A DNA stretch of 64,000 bases from contig NZ_JADKPN010000004.1 in assembly GCF_015352455.1 (NCBI RefSeq), forward strand, positions 124,001 to 188,000, written 5' to 3'. Below the pieces are notes generated by a model. It made no database searches and was not told the origin of the DNA. It worked only from the letters and a program-made list of their open reading frames with translations. The DNA is from Nocardioides islandensis (GTDB lineage: Bacteria; Actinomycetota; Actinomycetes; Propionibacteriales; Nocardioidaceae). Positions 35,181 to 42,434 of this stretch are shown here, piece by piece (positions within the stretch are counted from its first letter, which is position 1; each line of letters starts with the position of its first letter). The position numbers were made by a program, and so were the translations under genes.

Positions 35181-35327
35181 CTGTACGACATCGGTGAGAA
35201 GCCCGGCATCGGCCGCTATTGCTGCACGAACTGCGGCTGGTCCGTCAACCTTGACGACGCCAGCGACCGCCTGCCCCCGTGCGGGAGCTGCGGCAAGGGC
35301 CAGGACACGACCTACAACCGCTGCTGA
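35181..35327 (+). CDS. Zinc-ribbon protein, probable CTG start (48 aa)
   Basis: The product reads LYDIGEKPGIGRYCCTNCGW then LPPCGSCGKG, with two C-x-x-C pairs spaced about 20 residues apart: a zinc ribbon. It matches the short zinc-ribbon proteins I recall that begin M-Y-x-x-G-E-K-P-G. A full anti-Shine-Dalgarno match, AAGGAGGTGATC, lies at 35166-35177 with exactly 8 bases between GGAGG and the CTG at 35181. The alternative TTG at 35103 or GTG starts lie upstream of or within that site and would add residues not typical of the family. Partner nucleic acid or protein is unknown. Confidence 0.65.
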   Translation: MYDIGEKPGIGRYCCTNCGWSVNLDDASDRLPPCGSCGKGQDTTYNRC

Positions 35328-35338
35328 CCGAGTGCCAA

Positions 35339-35378
35339 GGCCGGTCCCGTCTGCACCAGACGGTGGGCGGGACCGGCC
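35339..35378 (+). terminator. Hairpin terminator after the zinc-ribbon gene
   Basis: GGCCGGTCCCG and CGGGACCGGCC form a perfect 11-bp stem around an 18-base loop that itself contains a small GTCTG/CAGAC hairpin. It lies 11 bases after the stop and before the convergent membrane-protein gene. Confidence 0.7.
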
Positions 35379-35401
35379 GTACTCGCACGCAGTCCAGGCA
35401 G

Positions 35402-36004
35402 TCAGCGCGTTCGGATAGTCCGCACGAGCGCCTGCATCGCCGCGACCGCCTGCTGGCCCAACTTAATGGGGTTGTCCGTCTTGCTGGGCGCAGAGGAGGT
35501 CTCTTTGAGGACGTGATCTGGGTGGAGAAGGAAGGGCTCTGAGTATTTCGACCCGTCTGGCCCTTCGTAGGACAGTGTCACAGTTATCGGCTCCAGAGAG
35601 TCCTGACCGCTACGGATCACATTGCTAGTCGTCCATCCCGGCCCCCAAACCGGGACAGGCACAGCGAACCGCTGATAGAGCCACTTCTTCATGTCGCTGT
35701 CGGCGAGCGCGGCGACTTCGTCAGCGGGCGGTGCCGGCGGATCGAAGTCGACACGGACGTCGGTTGCGGTCGAAGCTCCGAAGTTCTTCACCACAAGCAA
35801 GATGGTGCCGGGGGATAACAGCTCCCGTTCGAGGTAGGCCACCAGCACCGGGCGGGTGCGCGAACGGCTGTCCTCCCTGGTGGCCACGAGGGTGCGCTTC
35901 GCGTAGATCGCCGTCACGACGATTGCGACAGCCATCGCTGCCGTGAACAGCGCCGTAATCGCGGCTGCGATCGCCCCGATCGCGATCCAGTCTGTATCGG
36001 TCAC
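35402..36004 (-). CDS. Single-helix membrane protein, divergent from the TIR gene
   Basis: A 200-residue protein with one long N-terminal membrane helix (IAIGAIAAAITALFTAAMAV and on to about residue 30), a short basic stretch (KRTLVATREDSRSR), then a soluble beta-rich domain (VLVAYLERELL, ILLVVKNFGASTATDV) resembling small immunoglobulin-like domains. Start is GTG at 36004 or 36079; the shorter fits the membrane topology. Function is unknown. It is divergent from the TIR-nuclease pair with 75 bases between starts and may belong to the same module. Confidence 0.65.
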   Translation of the reverse strand: MTDTDWIAIGAIAAAITALFTAAMAVAIVVTAIYAKRTLVATREDSRSRTRPVLVAYLERELLSPGTILLVVKNFGASTATDVRVDFDPPAPPADEVAALADSDMKKWLYQRFAVPVPVWGPGWTTSNVIRSGQDSLEPITVTLSYEGPDGSKYSEPFLLHPDHVLKETSSAPSKTDNPIKLGQQAVAAMQALVRTIRTR

Positions 36005-36079
36005 GTCGCAAGGGTAGGTCGCGGCGCCGAGAGCGAGCTCAGGCTCCGGACTGTCGCACGGCACGGGCAGTATGGACAC

Positions 36080-36955
36080 GTGAACAACACCAAGGGCCAG
36101 TTCAAGGTCTTCGTGAGCTATTCGTACGCCGACGCCGATGCGATCCGGGTCCGCGATTGGCTACGCAACACCTTCGACGTCTCGTCAGCCGAATCGGCTA
36201 CCGGGGCCACCACACGCCACGACGCCCTCCTCCGGGCGATCAGTGCGGCAGACGTGGCCGTGATTCTCATGCCAGCACCAGAGGATCCTGCCAGCCGCAA
36301 TGTTCTTGTTGAGGCGGGCGCGGCTATCGGAGCAGGACTGCCAACCATGGTTGTCGGCGAGGATTCCTCGATCCCCGCAGACTTGGCCGACGTCACGTTC
36401 ACGAGTTGGGACACTCCCGAACGACTGATTGAGAAGGTGCAGCGCCTTGCGGCTCGTCCTCTGGCCCCCAGCGAGCAGACATACCCCTTAGCGAGCTCCT
36501 CGAAGATTCCGACTTCGACAGTTCAGACTGCGCGGCAGCAGTTGAGCCATGCTGGATTGCAGGGAGCAGACGCCATCCGCGTGTTCGACGACCTCTTCAA
36601 GGCTGCTGGTGCGACGACGCGCGTGAGCACTACGTCGTCCGATGTCACTGTGCCGGACCTCGCCATCTGGCACGACGAGCTGACTGCCACCTTGGGCACA
36701 CCTTTGCCCGTAGAGATCTTGGCTCGAGGCGGCTCCTGGCCCGCAGTCCGGCCACGGCTCGAACGGACATTAGCGGCAAGCGGCGGTCGTACCCTCCTCG
36801 CAATCAGCCTCGGTGATGTGCGGGACGGCCCACGTCTGTGGAGCGACAGTCGCCATCGCATCTTGTTCGTGTCCGCCGCAGATCTCCTCGAAGCCCTCAT
36901 GGAGGTGGCGCTACCCGCCGCATTGGCGATGCTCGTTGAAAGGGCGACGGCGTGA
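36080..36955 (+). CDS. TIR-domain protein with a C-terminal domain of unknown function
   Basis: A 291-residue protein. Residues 8-110 form a TIR domain: FKVFVSYSYADADAIRVRDW, then a loop, then ASRNVLVEAGAAIG, where E78 sits at the place of the NAD-cleaving glutamate. After a linker, residues 150-290 form another domain with VPDLAIWHDEL and LPVEILARGG; it has an acidic pattern like a PD-(D/E)xK fold but lacks the lysine. In bacteria such TIR proteins are usually defence effectors that destroy NAD or make a signal. Start is GTG, leaving a very short leader. Coupled to the following nuclease by GTGA. Confidence 0.78.
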   Translation: MNNTKGQFKVFVSYSYADADAIRVRDWLRNTFDVSSAESATGATTRHDALLRAISAADVAVILMPAPEDPASRNVLVEAGAAIGAGLPTMVVGEDSSIPADLADVTFTSWDTPERLIEKVQRLAARPLAPSEQTYPLASSSKIPTSTVQTARQQLSHAGLQGADAIRVFDDLFKAAGATTRVSTTSSDVTVPDLAIWHDELTATLGTPLPVEILARGGSWPAVRPRLERTLAASGGRTLLAISLGDVRDGPRLWSDSRHRILFVSAADLLEALMEVALPAALAMLVERATA

Positions 36956-37533
36956 CATCGCCTCCGGACCCTCTGCCCCTGCCTCACGGAGGTGGCACCA
37001 CGTGGGAGGCCACCCTCGACCTTGGGAAGCTCGCGAACTACGTCGAATCGTGCAAGGAAACGGGGCTCTCGACGACCGAGCAAGGCATGCGCCTGCAGAG
37101 GCTGGCTACATGGCTCTTGGCTCACATCCCCGGCTTCGTTGTGCAGTCCAGCAACGACTGGAGCGCCTCGGGATCTCAGGAGATCGACCTGATCATCTGG
37201 AACGAACAGGTTCCGGGAGGCTTTCCTTCCTTCGGCGACACGGTCTTCGTCGAGTGCAAGAACACGGTCGACCCCGTTACTGCTCGCGATGTCGCGTGGT
37301 TCGACTGGAAGATGCGGCTGGCGAACGCGTCACACGGGATTCTCGTCACCAGATCCGGCATCACTGGTGACCCTCAGAGCAGGACTGCGGCAAACGACAT
37401 TGTCTCGTTGGCCAATTCCGAGGGCCGGCGGATCATGGTGATCGAGCTGTCGCAGATCGAGGCCCTCACCAGCAGTGCTGAGGTTCGCCAGCTCCTAGTC
37501 GAGGCCGTGATGAGAACTGTGACGCGGTCCTAG
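36952..37533 (+). CDS. Mrr-like PD-(D/E)xK nuclease coupled to the TIR gene
   Basis: A 193-residue protein with the restriction-endonuclease fold: a helix with E43, then SGSQEIDLIIW (D79), then TVFVECKN (E101, K103), followed by a helix and strand ASHGILVTRSG. This is the full D...ExK set, so it should be active on DNA or be a former nuclease domain used for sensing. The GTG start overlaps the TIR stop by 4 bases. The first 25 residues are Pro/Gly-rich and disordered. Together the two genes look like a two-component defence unit. Confidence 0.78.
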   Translation: MTSPPDPLPLPHGGGTTWEATLDLGKLANYVESCKETGLSTTEQGMRLQRLATWLLAHIPGFVVQSSNDWSASGSQEIDLIIWNEQVPGGFPSFGDTVFVECKNTVDPVTARDVAWFDWKMRLANASHGILVTRSGITGDPQSRTAANDIVSLANSEGRRIMVIELSQIEALTSSAEVRQLLVEAVMRTVTRS

Positions 37534-37615
37534 CTGCCGACGGCCGTCTGCCGCCTCGGCCCACCCGGTTCGAACGTAGTCTGGAAGCAGGGGAAGGCGA
37601 CCCTCGCAGAACGGG

Positions 37616-37646
37616 TTCTTCGCCAGACGCGTAACATATATGCTAC
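37616..37646 (+). promoter_or_regulatory. Promoter with palindromic operator before the HigA-like gene
   Basis: TTCTTC (37616-37621) and TATGCT (37639-37644) are 17 bases apart. GTAACATATATGCTAC (37631-37646) is a near-perfect palindrome lying over the -10 box. Antitoxins of this type usually repress their own promoter through such a site. It is strikingly AT-rich for this genome. Confidence 0.5.
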
Positions 37647-37670
37647 GCTCTCGGCGAGGAGTTGAAGCTG

Positions 37671-38084
37671 ATGACGAAGCAGACTGCGTTCTGGGACGAC
37701 CTGGCCCGTGACCTCGAGGATCCCGAGTTCCTCCGCGAGTACGTCGTCGAATCCATGCGCATCGCCACGATCGACCAGGTCGTGAACGCCATCGACGACG
37801 CCCGCGAGGCTGCGGGACTCTCGAAGGCCGAGCTGGCTCGGGCGATCCAGAAGGAGCCGGCCACGATCCGGCGCCTTCTATCGTCCGACAACTCCAACCC
37901 GACACTCGGCACCTTGGCGGAGGTCGCAGCAGCCCTCGGCCTGCGGATCACCGTCGAACCGATCCCGAAGGCGGAGCGTGGGCAGATCACTCAGCCCCTG
38001 CTTGAGGGCCGCGCAGCAGATCCGAAGAAGCTCGCCCGGCATCTCGACAAGTTGCGAACCTCCAAGGCGAAGGTTCCGGCCTGA
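37671..38084 (+). CDS. HigA-like XRE antitoxin
   Basis: A 137-residue protein with an N-terminal helical region (WDDLARDLEDPEFLREYVVE) and a Cro/C1 helix-turn-helix (SKAELARAIQKEPATIRRLL, then NPTLGTLAEVAAALGL), the layout of HigA/addiction-module antitoxins. GAGGAG lies 10 bases before the ATG at 37671. The usual toxin partner would be upstream on the same strand; none is there. Instead a RelE/HigB-like gene converges on its 3' end with 2 bases between stops. Confidence 0.75.
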   Translation: MTKQTAFWDDLARDLEDPEFLREYVVESMRIATIDQVVNAIDDAREAAGLSKAELARAIQKEPATIRRLLSSDNSNPTLGTLAEVAAALGLRITVEPIPKAERGQITQPLLEGRAADPKKLARHLDKLRTSKAKVPA

Positions 38085-38086
38085 CG

Positions 38087-38584
38087 TCAGGTCAGTGAAC
38101 GTGGGTTTCGACCTCGGTACTCGTCACCCAGCCGACGGACCGCGGCATAGTCCGCCTCCGACAGAGTCGTCCTGAATGGCTTGTCCCGGCCATCGATCAC
38201 AACCAGCAGTGGCTTATCGACGCCCTCCGCCTCGTAGTCGAGCAGGCAGAACAGCCTGTAGTGGTGGCGACCAGGCCCGTCGACCCGAAGCTCGAACCAC
38301 CCTGTCATGTCGCCCTTCATCGCTTCCCAATACCCGCCACCAGCGAAGCGCTTCGGAGGCGCGGACGCCACAGCGACCAGCGCCGCCCGCATCGTGGCCC
38401 GCACTTTGGCCGGGTAGGAGTTGAGAGCCCTGCGTCCAGGCTCCGTTTCGGCGGCGTCGTCGGAGGAGTGTCGCTTGAAGAACATCACCTCGTGCGGATC
38501 GTCGGGCGAAGGACCAGTGCGCACAGCAGGAGGTTTCGTCTGCGGCTTCTTGAGCTTCCTGCGATCGCGTGGGTCCGGGCTCAT
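38087..38584 (-). CDS. RelE/HigB-superfamily toxin-like protein
   Basis: A 165-residue protein. The C-terminal 110 residues resemble the phage-derived Gp49/HigB-type RelE fold: YWEAMKGDMTGWFELRVDG, HHYRLFCLLDY and LLVVIDGRDKPFRT. The N-terminal 50 residues are a basic, proline-rich tail not usual in the family. If active it would cleave mRNA at the ribosome. Its ATG overlaps the integrase stop (ATGA), so it is translated from the integrase message. It is convergent with the HigA-like gene. Confidence 0.65.
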   Translation of the reverse strand: MSPDPRDRRKLKKPQTKPPAVRTGPSPDDPHEVMFFKRHSSDDAAETEPGRRALNSYPAKVRATMRAALVAVASAPPKRFAGGGYWEAMKGDMTGWFELRVDGPGRHHYRLFCLLDYEAEGVDKPLLVVIDGRDKPFRTTLSEADYAAVRRLGDEYRGRNPRSLT

Positions 38585-39756
38585 TTGTTCGCCATCCTGT
38601 CTGGAGCCTCCGTCAGCAACGCGGAGAGCCGCCGGGCGATCTCGGCGTCCCGGTCCGCCGCCGCGTGCTGGTAGCGCATGGCCGCTCCCGGCGTGGAGTG
38701 CCCGAGCCGACCCATCAGCTCGGCGAGCGTTGCCCCGGTCTGGGCGGCCAGGACCGCCCCGGTGTGGCGGAGGTCGTGCCAGCGGAGGTCCTCGCGGCCG
38801 GCGGCCTTTCGGGCCGGATCGTAGACCTTGTACAGCGTCGAGGGCGCCAGGTGTAGGTTCTCGTCCGCGGACGCCGGGAAAAGCAGCGCGTCCCTGCGGG
38901 GTGCGGTGAACTTCTTCAGGTGGTCTTTGACCAACGGCACCAGGTGCGGCGGGATTGCCACGTCACGGCTACCCGCGTCGCTCTTCGGCGGCCCGACGAT
39001 GAACCTGCCCTCGACGCGCACCACTCCCCTGCGGATCTTCACCCGGTTGGTCCGCAGGTCGATGTCACCACGGCGCAGCTCCGCCAGCTCGCCGAAGCGC
39101 ATCGCGCACCAAGCCGCGAGCAGAGCCATCAGCTTGTAACGATCCGGCAGCGCCTCGACGATGACCCGTAGCTCGTCCAGACTCGCCGGCTGCACGTGGT
39201 GGGCGCGCTTCGTGCTGCCGGCGCCGCGGATGTGCGCCGGGTTGTAGGGGATCCACGGGTGCGGCCGCTCTGAGGCCGCGCTGGTAAAGATGGTGCGCAG
39301 CAGGCTGTAGGACTGGGCTCGGATGGTCTCGCGGCCAGGTGCCAAGCCGTCGTACCAGGCGTTGACCGCTTCGCTCGAGATCCGGTCGATGGGTTCGTCG
39401 CCGAAGGTCGGCAGGATGAACTTGTCGAGGAGCATGCGGTACTGCCGGCGAGTCGTGGGTCGCAGCTCGCGGCCCTTGGTCTTGCGCGTTTCGATCCACA
39501 CGGCGGCGTAGGCACGGAACGTCGGTACGTCACGCTTCCGGGCACCCCGCGCCGCGACCTCAGGTGCCCAGACCTCCATCTGGATCTCGGCCCGTCGGGC
39601 AGACAACCAGGCAACCGCATCGTCCTTCGCGTCGAAGGTCACCGGGGCTCGATACAGGCGCCCGTCCGGACCTGTGTACGCCGCACGGTAGCGGCCGTTG
39701 TCACGTCGCTCGATGCGCCCGAAACTCCGTCGGGTACGCGCCTTCGCCCGAGACAT
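38581..39756 (-). CDS. Tyrosine-type site-specific integrase
   Basis: A 391-residue phage-type integrase. There is an N-terminal arm-binding region (10-60), a SAM-like core-binding domain (80-165) and a catalytic domain with R220 (AMRFGEL), K258 (PPKSDAG), H327/R330 (HDLRHTG), H353 (LGHSTP) and nucleophile Y362 (AAMRYQH). The full active set is present. It should recombine the 15-bp core in tRNA-Val(GAC) with the element. It lies 180 bases from attR, with the start toward the attachment site. The 3' end is coupled to the toxin-like gene. Confidence 0.93.
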   Translation of the reverse strand: MSRAKARTRRSFGRIERRDNGRYRAAYTGPDGRLYRAPVTFDAKDDAVAWLSARRAEIQMEVWAPEVAARGARKRDVPTFRAYAAVWIETRKTKGRELRPTTRRQYRMLLDKFILPTFGDEPIDRISSEAVNAWYDGLAPGRETIRAQSYSLLRTIFTSAASERPHPWIPYNPAHIRGAGSTKRAHHVQPASLDELRVIVEALPDRYKLMALLAAWCAMRFGELAELRRGDIDLRTNRVKIRRGVVRVEGRFIVGPPKSDAGSRDVAIPPHLVPLVKDHLKKFTAPRRDALLFPASADENLHLAPSTLYKVYDPARKAAGREDLRWHDLRHTGAVLAAQTGATLAELMGRLGHSTPGAAMRYQHAAADRDAEIARRLSALLTEAPDRMANK

Positions 39757-39783
39757 CTAATGCACTCCCAGTGTCGCCTTTCG

Positions 39784-39810
39784 GGGGAACAAGAGGGGGA
39801 TCTCGGGGAA
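39784..39810 (+). repeat. GGGGAACAA repeat pair at the right element end
   Basis: GGGGAACAA at 39784-39792 and the variant GGGGAATAT at 39805 (21 bases apart, two helical turns) match the left-end pair at 16332 and 16343. They lie in the integrase upstream region. The same gap (39757-39991) also holds CTGAC-CACGTAT-GTCAG at 39836-39852 and no gene. Confidence 0.45.
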
Positions 39811-39864
39811 TATAGACGTCCAAACGCGACCCCGTCTGACCACGTATGTCAGACCCCAGAAACC

Positions 39865-39877
39865 GCCTCTGACCTGC
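39865..39877 (+). repeat. Right terminal inverted repeat
   Basis: GCCTCTGACCTGC is the exact reverse complement of 16294-16306 and lies 58 bases inside attR. It is a probable arm-type site of the integrase. Confidence 0.55.
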
Positions 39878-39935
39878 GAGTTTACGACAGATCAGGCGTC
39901 AGGAGCGAGAGCCGCGAAGACCCGTCTCTCAACAA

Positions 39936-39950
39936 TTCAAACCCAGTATC
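39936..39950 (+). other. attR core (15-bp direct repeat)
   Basis: TTCAAACCCAGTATC matches the tRNA-Val(GAC) T arm and acceptor at 16264-16278. After it, the remaining acceptor sequence is not conserved (CGTCTCC instead of GCCCACC), so the displaced tRNA end has decayed. Confidence 0.75.
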
Positions 39951-39991
39951 CGTCTCCGCATCCAACTCAGGGCCGGTCACGAGACGAGCAC

Positions 39992-41236
39992 CTAGGAGGC
40001 GGCCGACACGTAGTAGCGGTACTCGACGCTGAAGGTCGCCACGTCGAAGGAGTTCGGGGGCTTGGTGCCGAAGGTCCAGTGGATCGGCGCCTCGCCAACG
40101 GGAAGGTAGGGGTAGTCCACCAAGTCGACGTGGAACCAGGGGCTGCTCGCGGTCGAGTCGCCCCGCATGAGCACACCGCTCAGCGCCCCGACGTCCGAGG
40201 CTCCCGGAACGGTCGGACCACCGACGGCGGTGATCCGGTAGGTGTCCACCGGCGCGGCCGTGAACGGCAGATCCATCAGGAAGTAGCCGGACGTGCCCCA
40301 GGTGGACTCGTTCGGACGGAAGCTCAGCCCACCGGGATAGCGGTCGCTGGCCACCGGTGAGGCGAAGTTGTAGCAGTCGTTGCAGCCGAGGTCGAACCAG
40401 GGGTAGAACCTGCCAGCGGTCGCTGCGGGGACGGTGTTGGTCCACACCTGCTCGACGAGCTGGGCGTGGGAGACGGTGATGCGCTGCGAGAGGCGCAGCA
40501 GATTTCCGGCCTGGTCGATGGTGCGAAGCCTGGCCCGGTAGGTGCCCTCGGCGAGGGCGGTGCCGTCGGTACGGCGAGCATCCCAGGTGAAGGTCGGCGT
40601 CGCGGAGTCCTTAACGACCTCGTCCCGGACCACCTTGTCGCGGTGGTTGAGGATCCGTAGCTCCGTCCGGGGCTGGAAGTCCTCGCCGACCCACACGACG
40701 TACGGGCTCCAGCCCTCGGCGACGTAGACCAGCTGGATCTGGTCGTCGACGATCTGGGCGCGTGGGTAGACCGTGGGTCGCGAGGTCACCAGCCTCCCCT
40801 GGGCCACGGTGTCGGCCACGGCCCGCGTCTTGAGGGTCTGGGTGACGGCTCCCCTCCGCGCCCTGATCCAGATGTCGTAGGAGCCGTCGGCCACGACCGT
40901 GCCGTCGTCGCTGCGTCCGTCCCAGGTCCAGTGGTGGCGCCCTGAGTCCAGGCGATGCAGCGACTGGGCGTGCAGGACCGTTCCACCGCTCGCGCGCACT
41001 CCGGCGGTCACGCGGGCCCCGTGAGCCAGGTCGAAGACGAAGCGGACGGTGTCGCGGCGTCCGTCGCCGTTGGGAGAGAAGAGGTTGTAGGCGTGGACCC
41101 ACTCGATGAGGTCGCGGTGCCCGGCCGCTGACGCACCGAGCGCGGGGACCAGGAGCCCGGTGACGAGGAGGAGGGCCACGGTGACCGTTCGGCCACGTGC
41201 GCGAGGAAAGTGGCCTCGAGGACGCGACCTCTCCAT
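39992..41236 (-). CDS. Secreted protein with FlgD-type Ig-like domains
   Basis: A 414-residue protein with a signal peptide (about 1-38, cleavage near ALGASAAG). Two FlgD-like Ig domains follow: one with NLFSPNGDGRRDTVRF, then WTWDGRSDDGTVVADGSYDI; the other with FTWDARRTDGTALAEGTYRA. The C-terminal 150 residues (YPWFDLGCNDCYNF onward) are of unknown fold with one C-x-x-C pair. The S-P-N-G-D-G motif is common at the start of extracellular Ig modules in surface proteins. It lies just outside the element and is read toward attR. Confidence 0.75.
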   Translation of the reverse strand: MERSRPRGHFPRARGRTVTVALLLVTGLLVPALGASAAGHRDLIEWVHAYNLFSPNGDGRRDTVRFVFDLAHGARVTAGVRASGGTVLHAQSLHRLDSGRHHWTWDGRSDDGTVVADGSYDIWIRARRGAVTQTLKTRAVADTVAQGRLVTSRPTVYPRAQIVDDQIQLVYVAEGWSPYVVWVGEDFQPRTELRILNHRDKVVRDEVVKDSATPTFTWDARRTDGTALAEGTYRARLRTIDQAGNLLRLSQRITVSHAQLVEQVWTNTVPAATAGRFYPWFDLGCNDCYNFASPVASDRYPGGLSFRPNESTWGTSGYFLMDLPFTAAPVDTYRITAVGGPTVPGASDVGALSGVLMRGDSTASSPWFHVDLVDYPYLPVGEAPIHWTFGTKPPNSFDVATFSVEYRYYVSAAS

Positions 41237-41355
41237 CCGTGGCCTCCCGTCCGTCCTGACGTCACTTCCACATCATCAGTACGGCGGGTTGCGGCACCAG
41301 GGCCGGATGTCACCGGCCAGGGGGTAGATGGTCGAGGTTGCCGGCACGGGTACGG

Positions 41356-41455
41356 GGTCTCGACACGGCTCGCTGGCGCTCGCCGGCTCGACCAGCATGC
41401 ACGGCTCGCCGGCTCGCCCAGCATGCACTCCGTGTGGGCCGTCCGGGCGGCTCGA
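41356..41455. repeat. Dispersed repeat cluster with a 26-bp tandem duplication
   Basis: GGTCTCGACACGGCTCG...CGGCTCGACCA is a palindromic dispersed repeat. Part of it, GCTCGCCGGCTCG(A/C)CCAGCATGCAC, is duplicated in tandem at 41378-41402 and 41404-41428, and a further GGCTCGACCAACG ends the cluster. It sits in a 553-base gene-free stretch (41237-41789) that also holds two hairpins and, as far as I can see, no gene. Confidence 0.6.
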
Positions 41456-41613
41456 CCAACGTCCACGGGAGGAGAGATCTGGTGATCAACTACCGAGATT
41501 CTGCGCCACCGGCACTGGCGGGTCGCGGGGCGCTGGACCTACGCTCCCGTCAGCCCCGGCGAGGGCCTCGCGTCCCCCACGCGACCTGCCTTCTGCCGTG
41601 TTTCCCTGGGCGT

Positions 41614-41664
41614 GAGCAGTCCCCGCGACGTTCGCCACCCCCAGAGGCTTCGCGGGGACTGCTC
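41614..41664. repeat. Perfect 14-bp inverted repeat
   Basis: GAGCAGTCCCCGCG and CGCGGGGACTGCTC pair perfectly around a 23-base loop. It is too far from either flanking gene end (more than 120 bases) to be a simple terminator, and may be another dispersed repeat family or a structured RNA. Confidence 0.6.
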
Positions 41665-41736
41665 CTGACCTGGTAGACATGCCGCCGGGGGGCGCTTCTG
41701 CGCCAGGCGTTTCCGTCCGGGGGGATCGGGACGCCC

Positions 41737-41771
41737 GGTGTCCTGACCGTCGCAAGACGCGTCGGGACACC
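41737..41771 (-). terminator. Probable terminator of the kinase-regulator operon
   Basis: GGTGTCCTGAC and GTCGGGACACC pair over 11 positions with one mismatch around a 13-base loop, 18 bases downstream of the response regulator stop. Confidence 0.5.
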
Positions 41772-41789
41772 GCCTCGGGAGCTCTCAGG

Positions 41790-42434
41790 TCACGACCGCA
41801 GCGCCGCCAGCACGGCGAGCACCCGACGGTTGCTGTCTGGAGACGCCTCGAGGCCGAGCTTGCGGAAGATCGAGGCGCAGGTCGCCTCGACGGTGCGCTC
41901 GCTCAGGCCCAGGAACTCGGCGACGCCGTGGTTGGAGCGTCCCTCGGCGATGAGGCCGAGGGTCTCGATCTCACGGGCGGTCAGGAGGGCCAGCAGGTCG
42001 CCGGAGCGGCGGCGTTGCATGAGCGAGGCGACGATGGAGGGGTCGAGGACGCACTCGTCCTCGGTGACCCGGCGCAGGGCGTCGACGAGGACGGCGATGT
42101 CCGAGACGCGCTCCTTCAGCAGGTACCCCAGCCCGGCGGGCTGGTCGGCGAACAGCCGCTGGGCGTAGCGGGTGTCGAGGTGCTGGCTGAGCAGCACGAC
42201 GGCCGTACCCGGCCACTCGTCGCGGATGCGCCGTGCGGCGACAAGCCCCTCGTCGGTCTGGGTCGGGGGCATCCGGATGTCGACCACGGCGACGTCGGGG
42301 TGCTCGAGGGCGACGAGCCTCATCAGCTCGGCCGCGTCGCCGGCCTCGCCGACGACCTCCACACCGGCGCCGGCCAGGAGCCGGGCGAGGCCGGAGCGGA
42401 TGAGCATCATGTCGTCGGCGATCACGACGCGCAC
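41790..42434 (-). CDS. NarL/LuxR-type response regulator
   Basis: A 214-residue regulator. The receiver domain starts MRVVIADDMML, with acidic pocket D7/D8, phosphorylation site D52 (VVDIRMP) and the conserved K of YLLKERV. A LuxR-type helix-turn-helix follows: LTAREIETLGLIAEGRSNHG and LGLSERTVEATCASIFRKLG. In the recognition helix the usual His after T-V is replaced (T-V-E-A-T). Start is GTG at 42434, 13 bases before the stop of the upstream kinase gene, so the two are co-translated. Confidence 0.9.
   Translation of the reverse strand: MRVVIADDMMLIRSGLARLLAGAGVEVVGEAGDAAELMRLVALEHPDVAVVDIRMPPTQTDEGLVAARRIRDEWPGTAVVLLSQHLDTRYAQRLFADQPAGLGYLLKERVSDIAVLVDALRRVTEDECVLDPSIVASLMQRRRSGDLLALLTAREIETLGLIAEGRSNHGVAEFLGLSERTVEATCASIFRKLGLEASPDSNRRVLAVLAALRS

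Noticed and set aside
36080-37533. Thoeris system
   Set aside because: A TIR gene is present but there is no ThsA-like NADase/SLOG partner; the neighbour is a PD-(D/E)xK nuclease.
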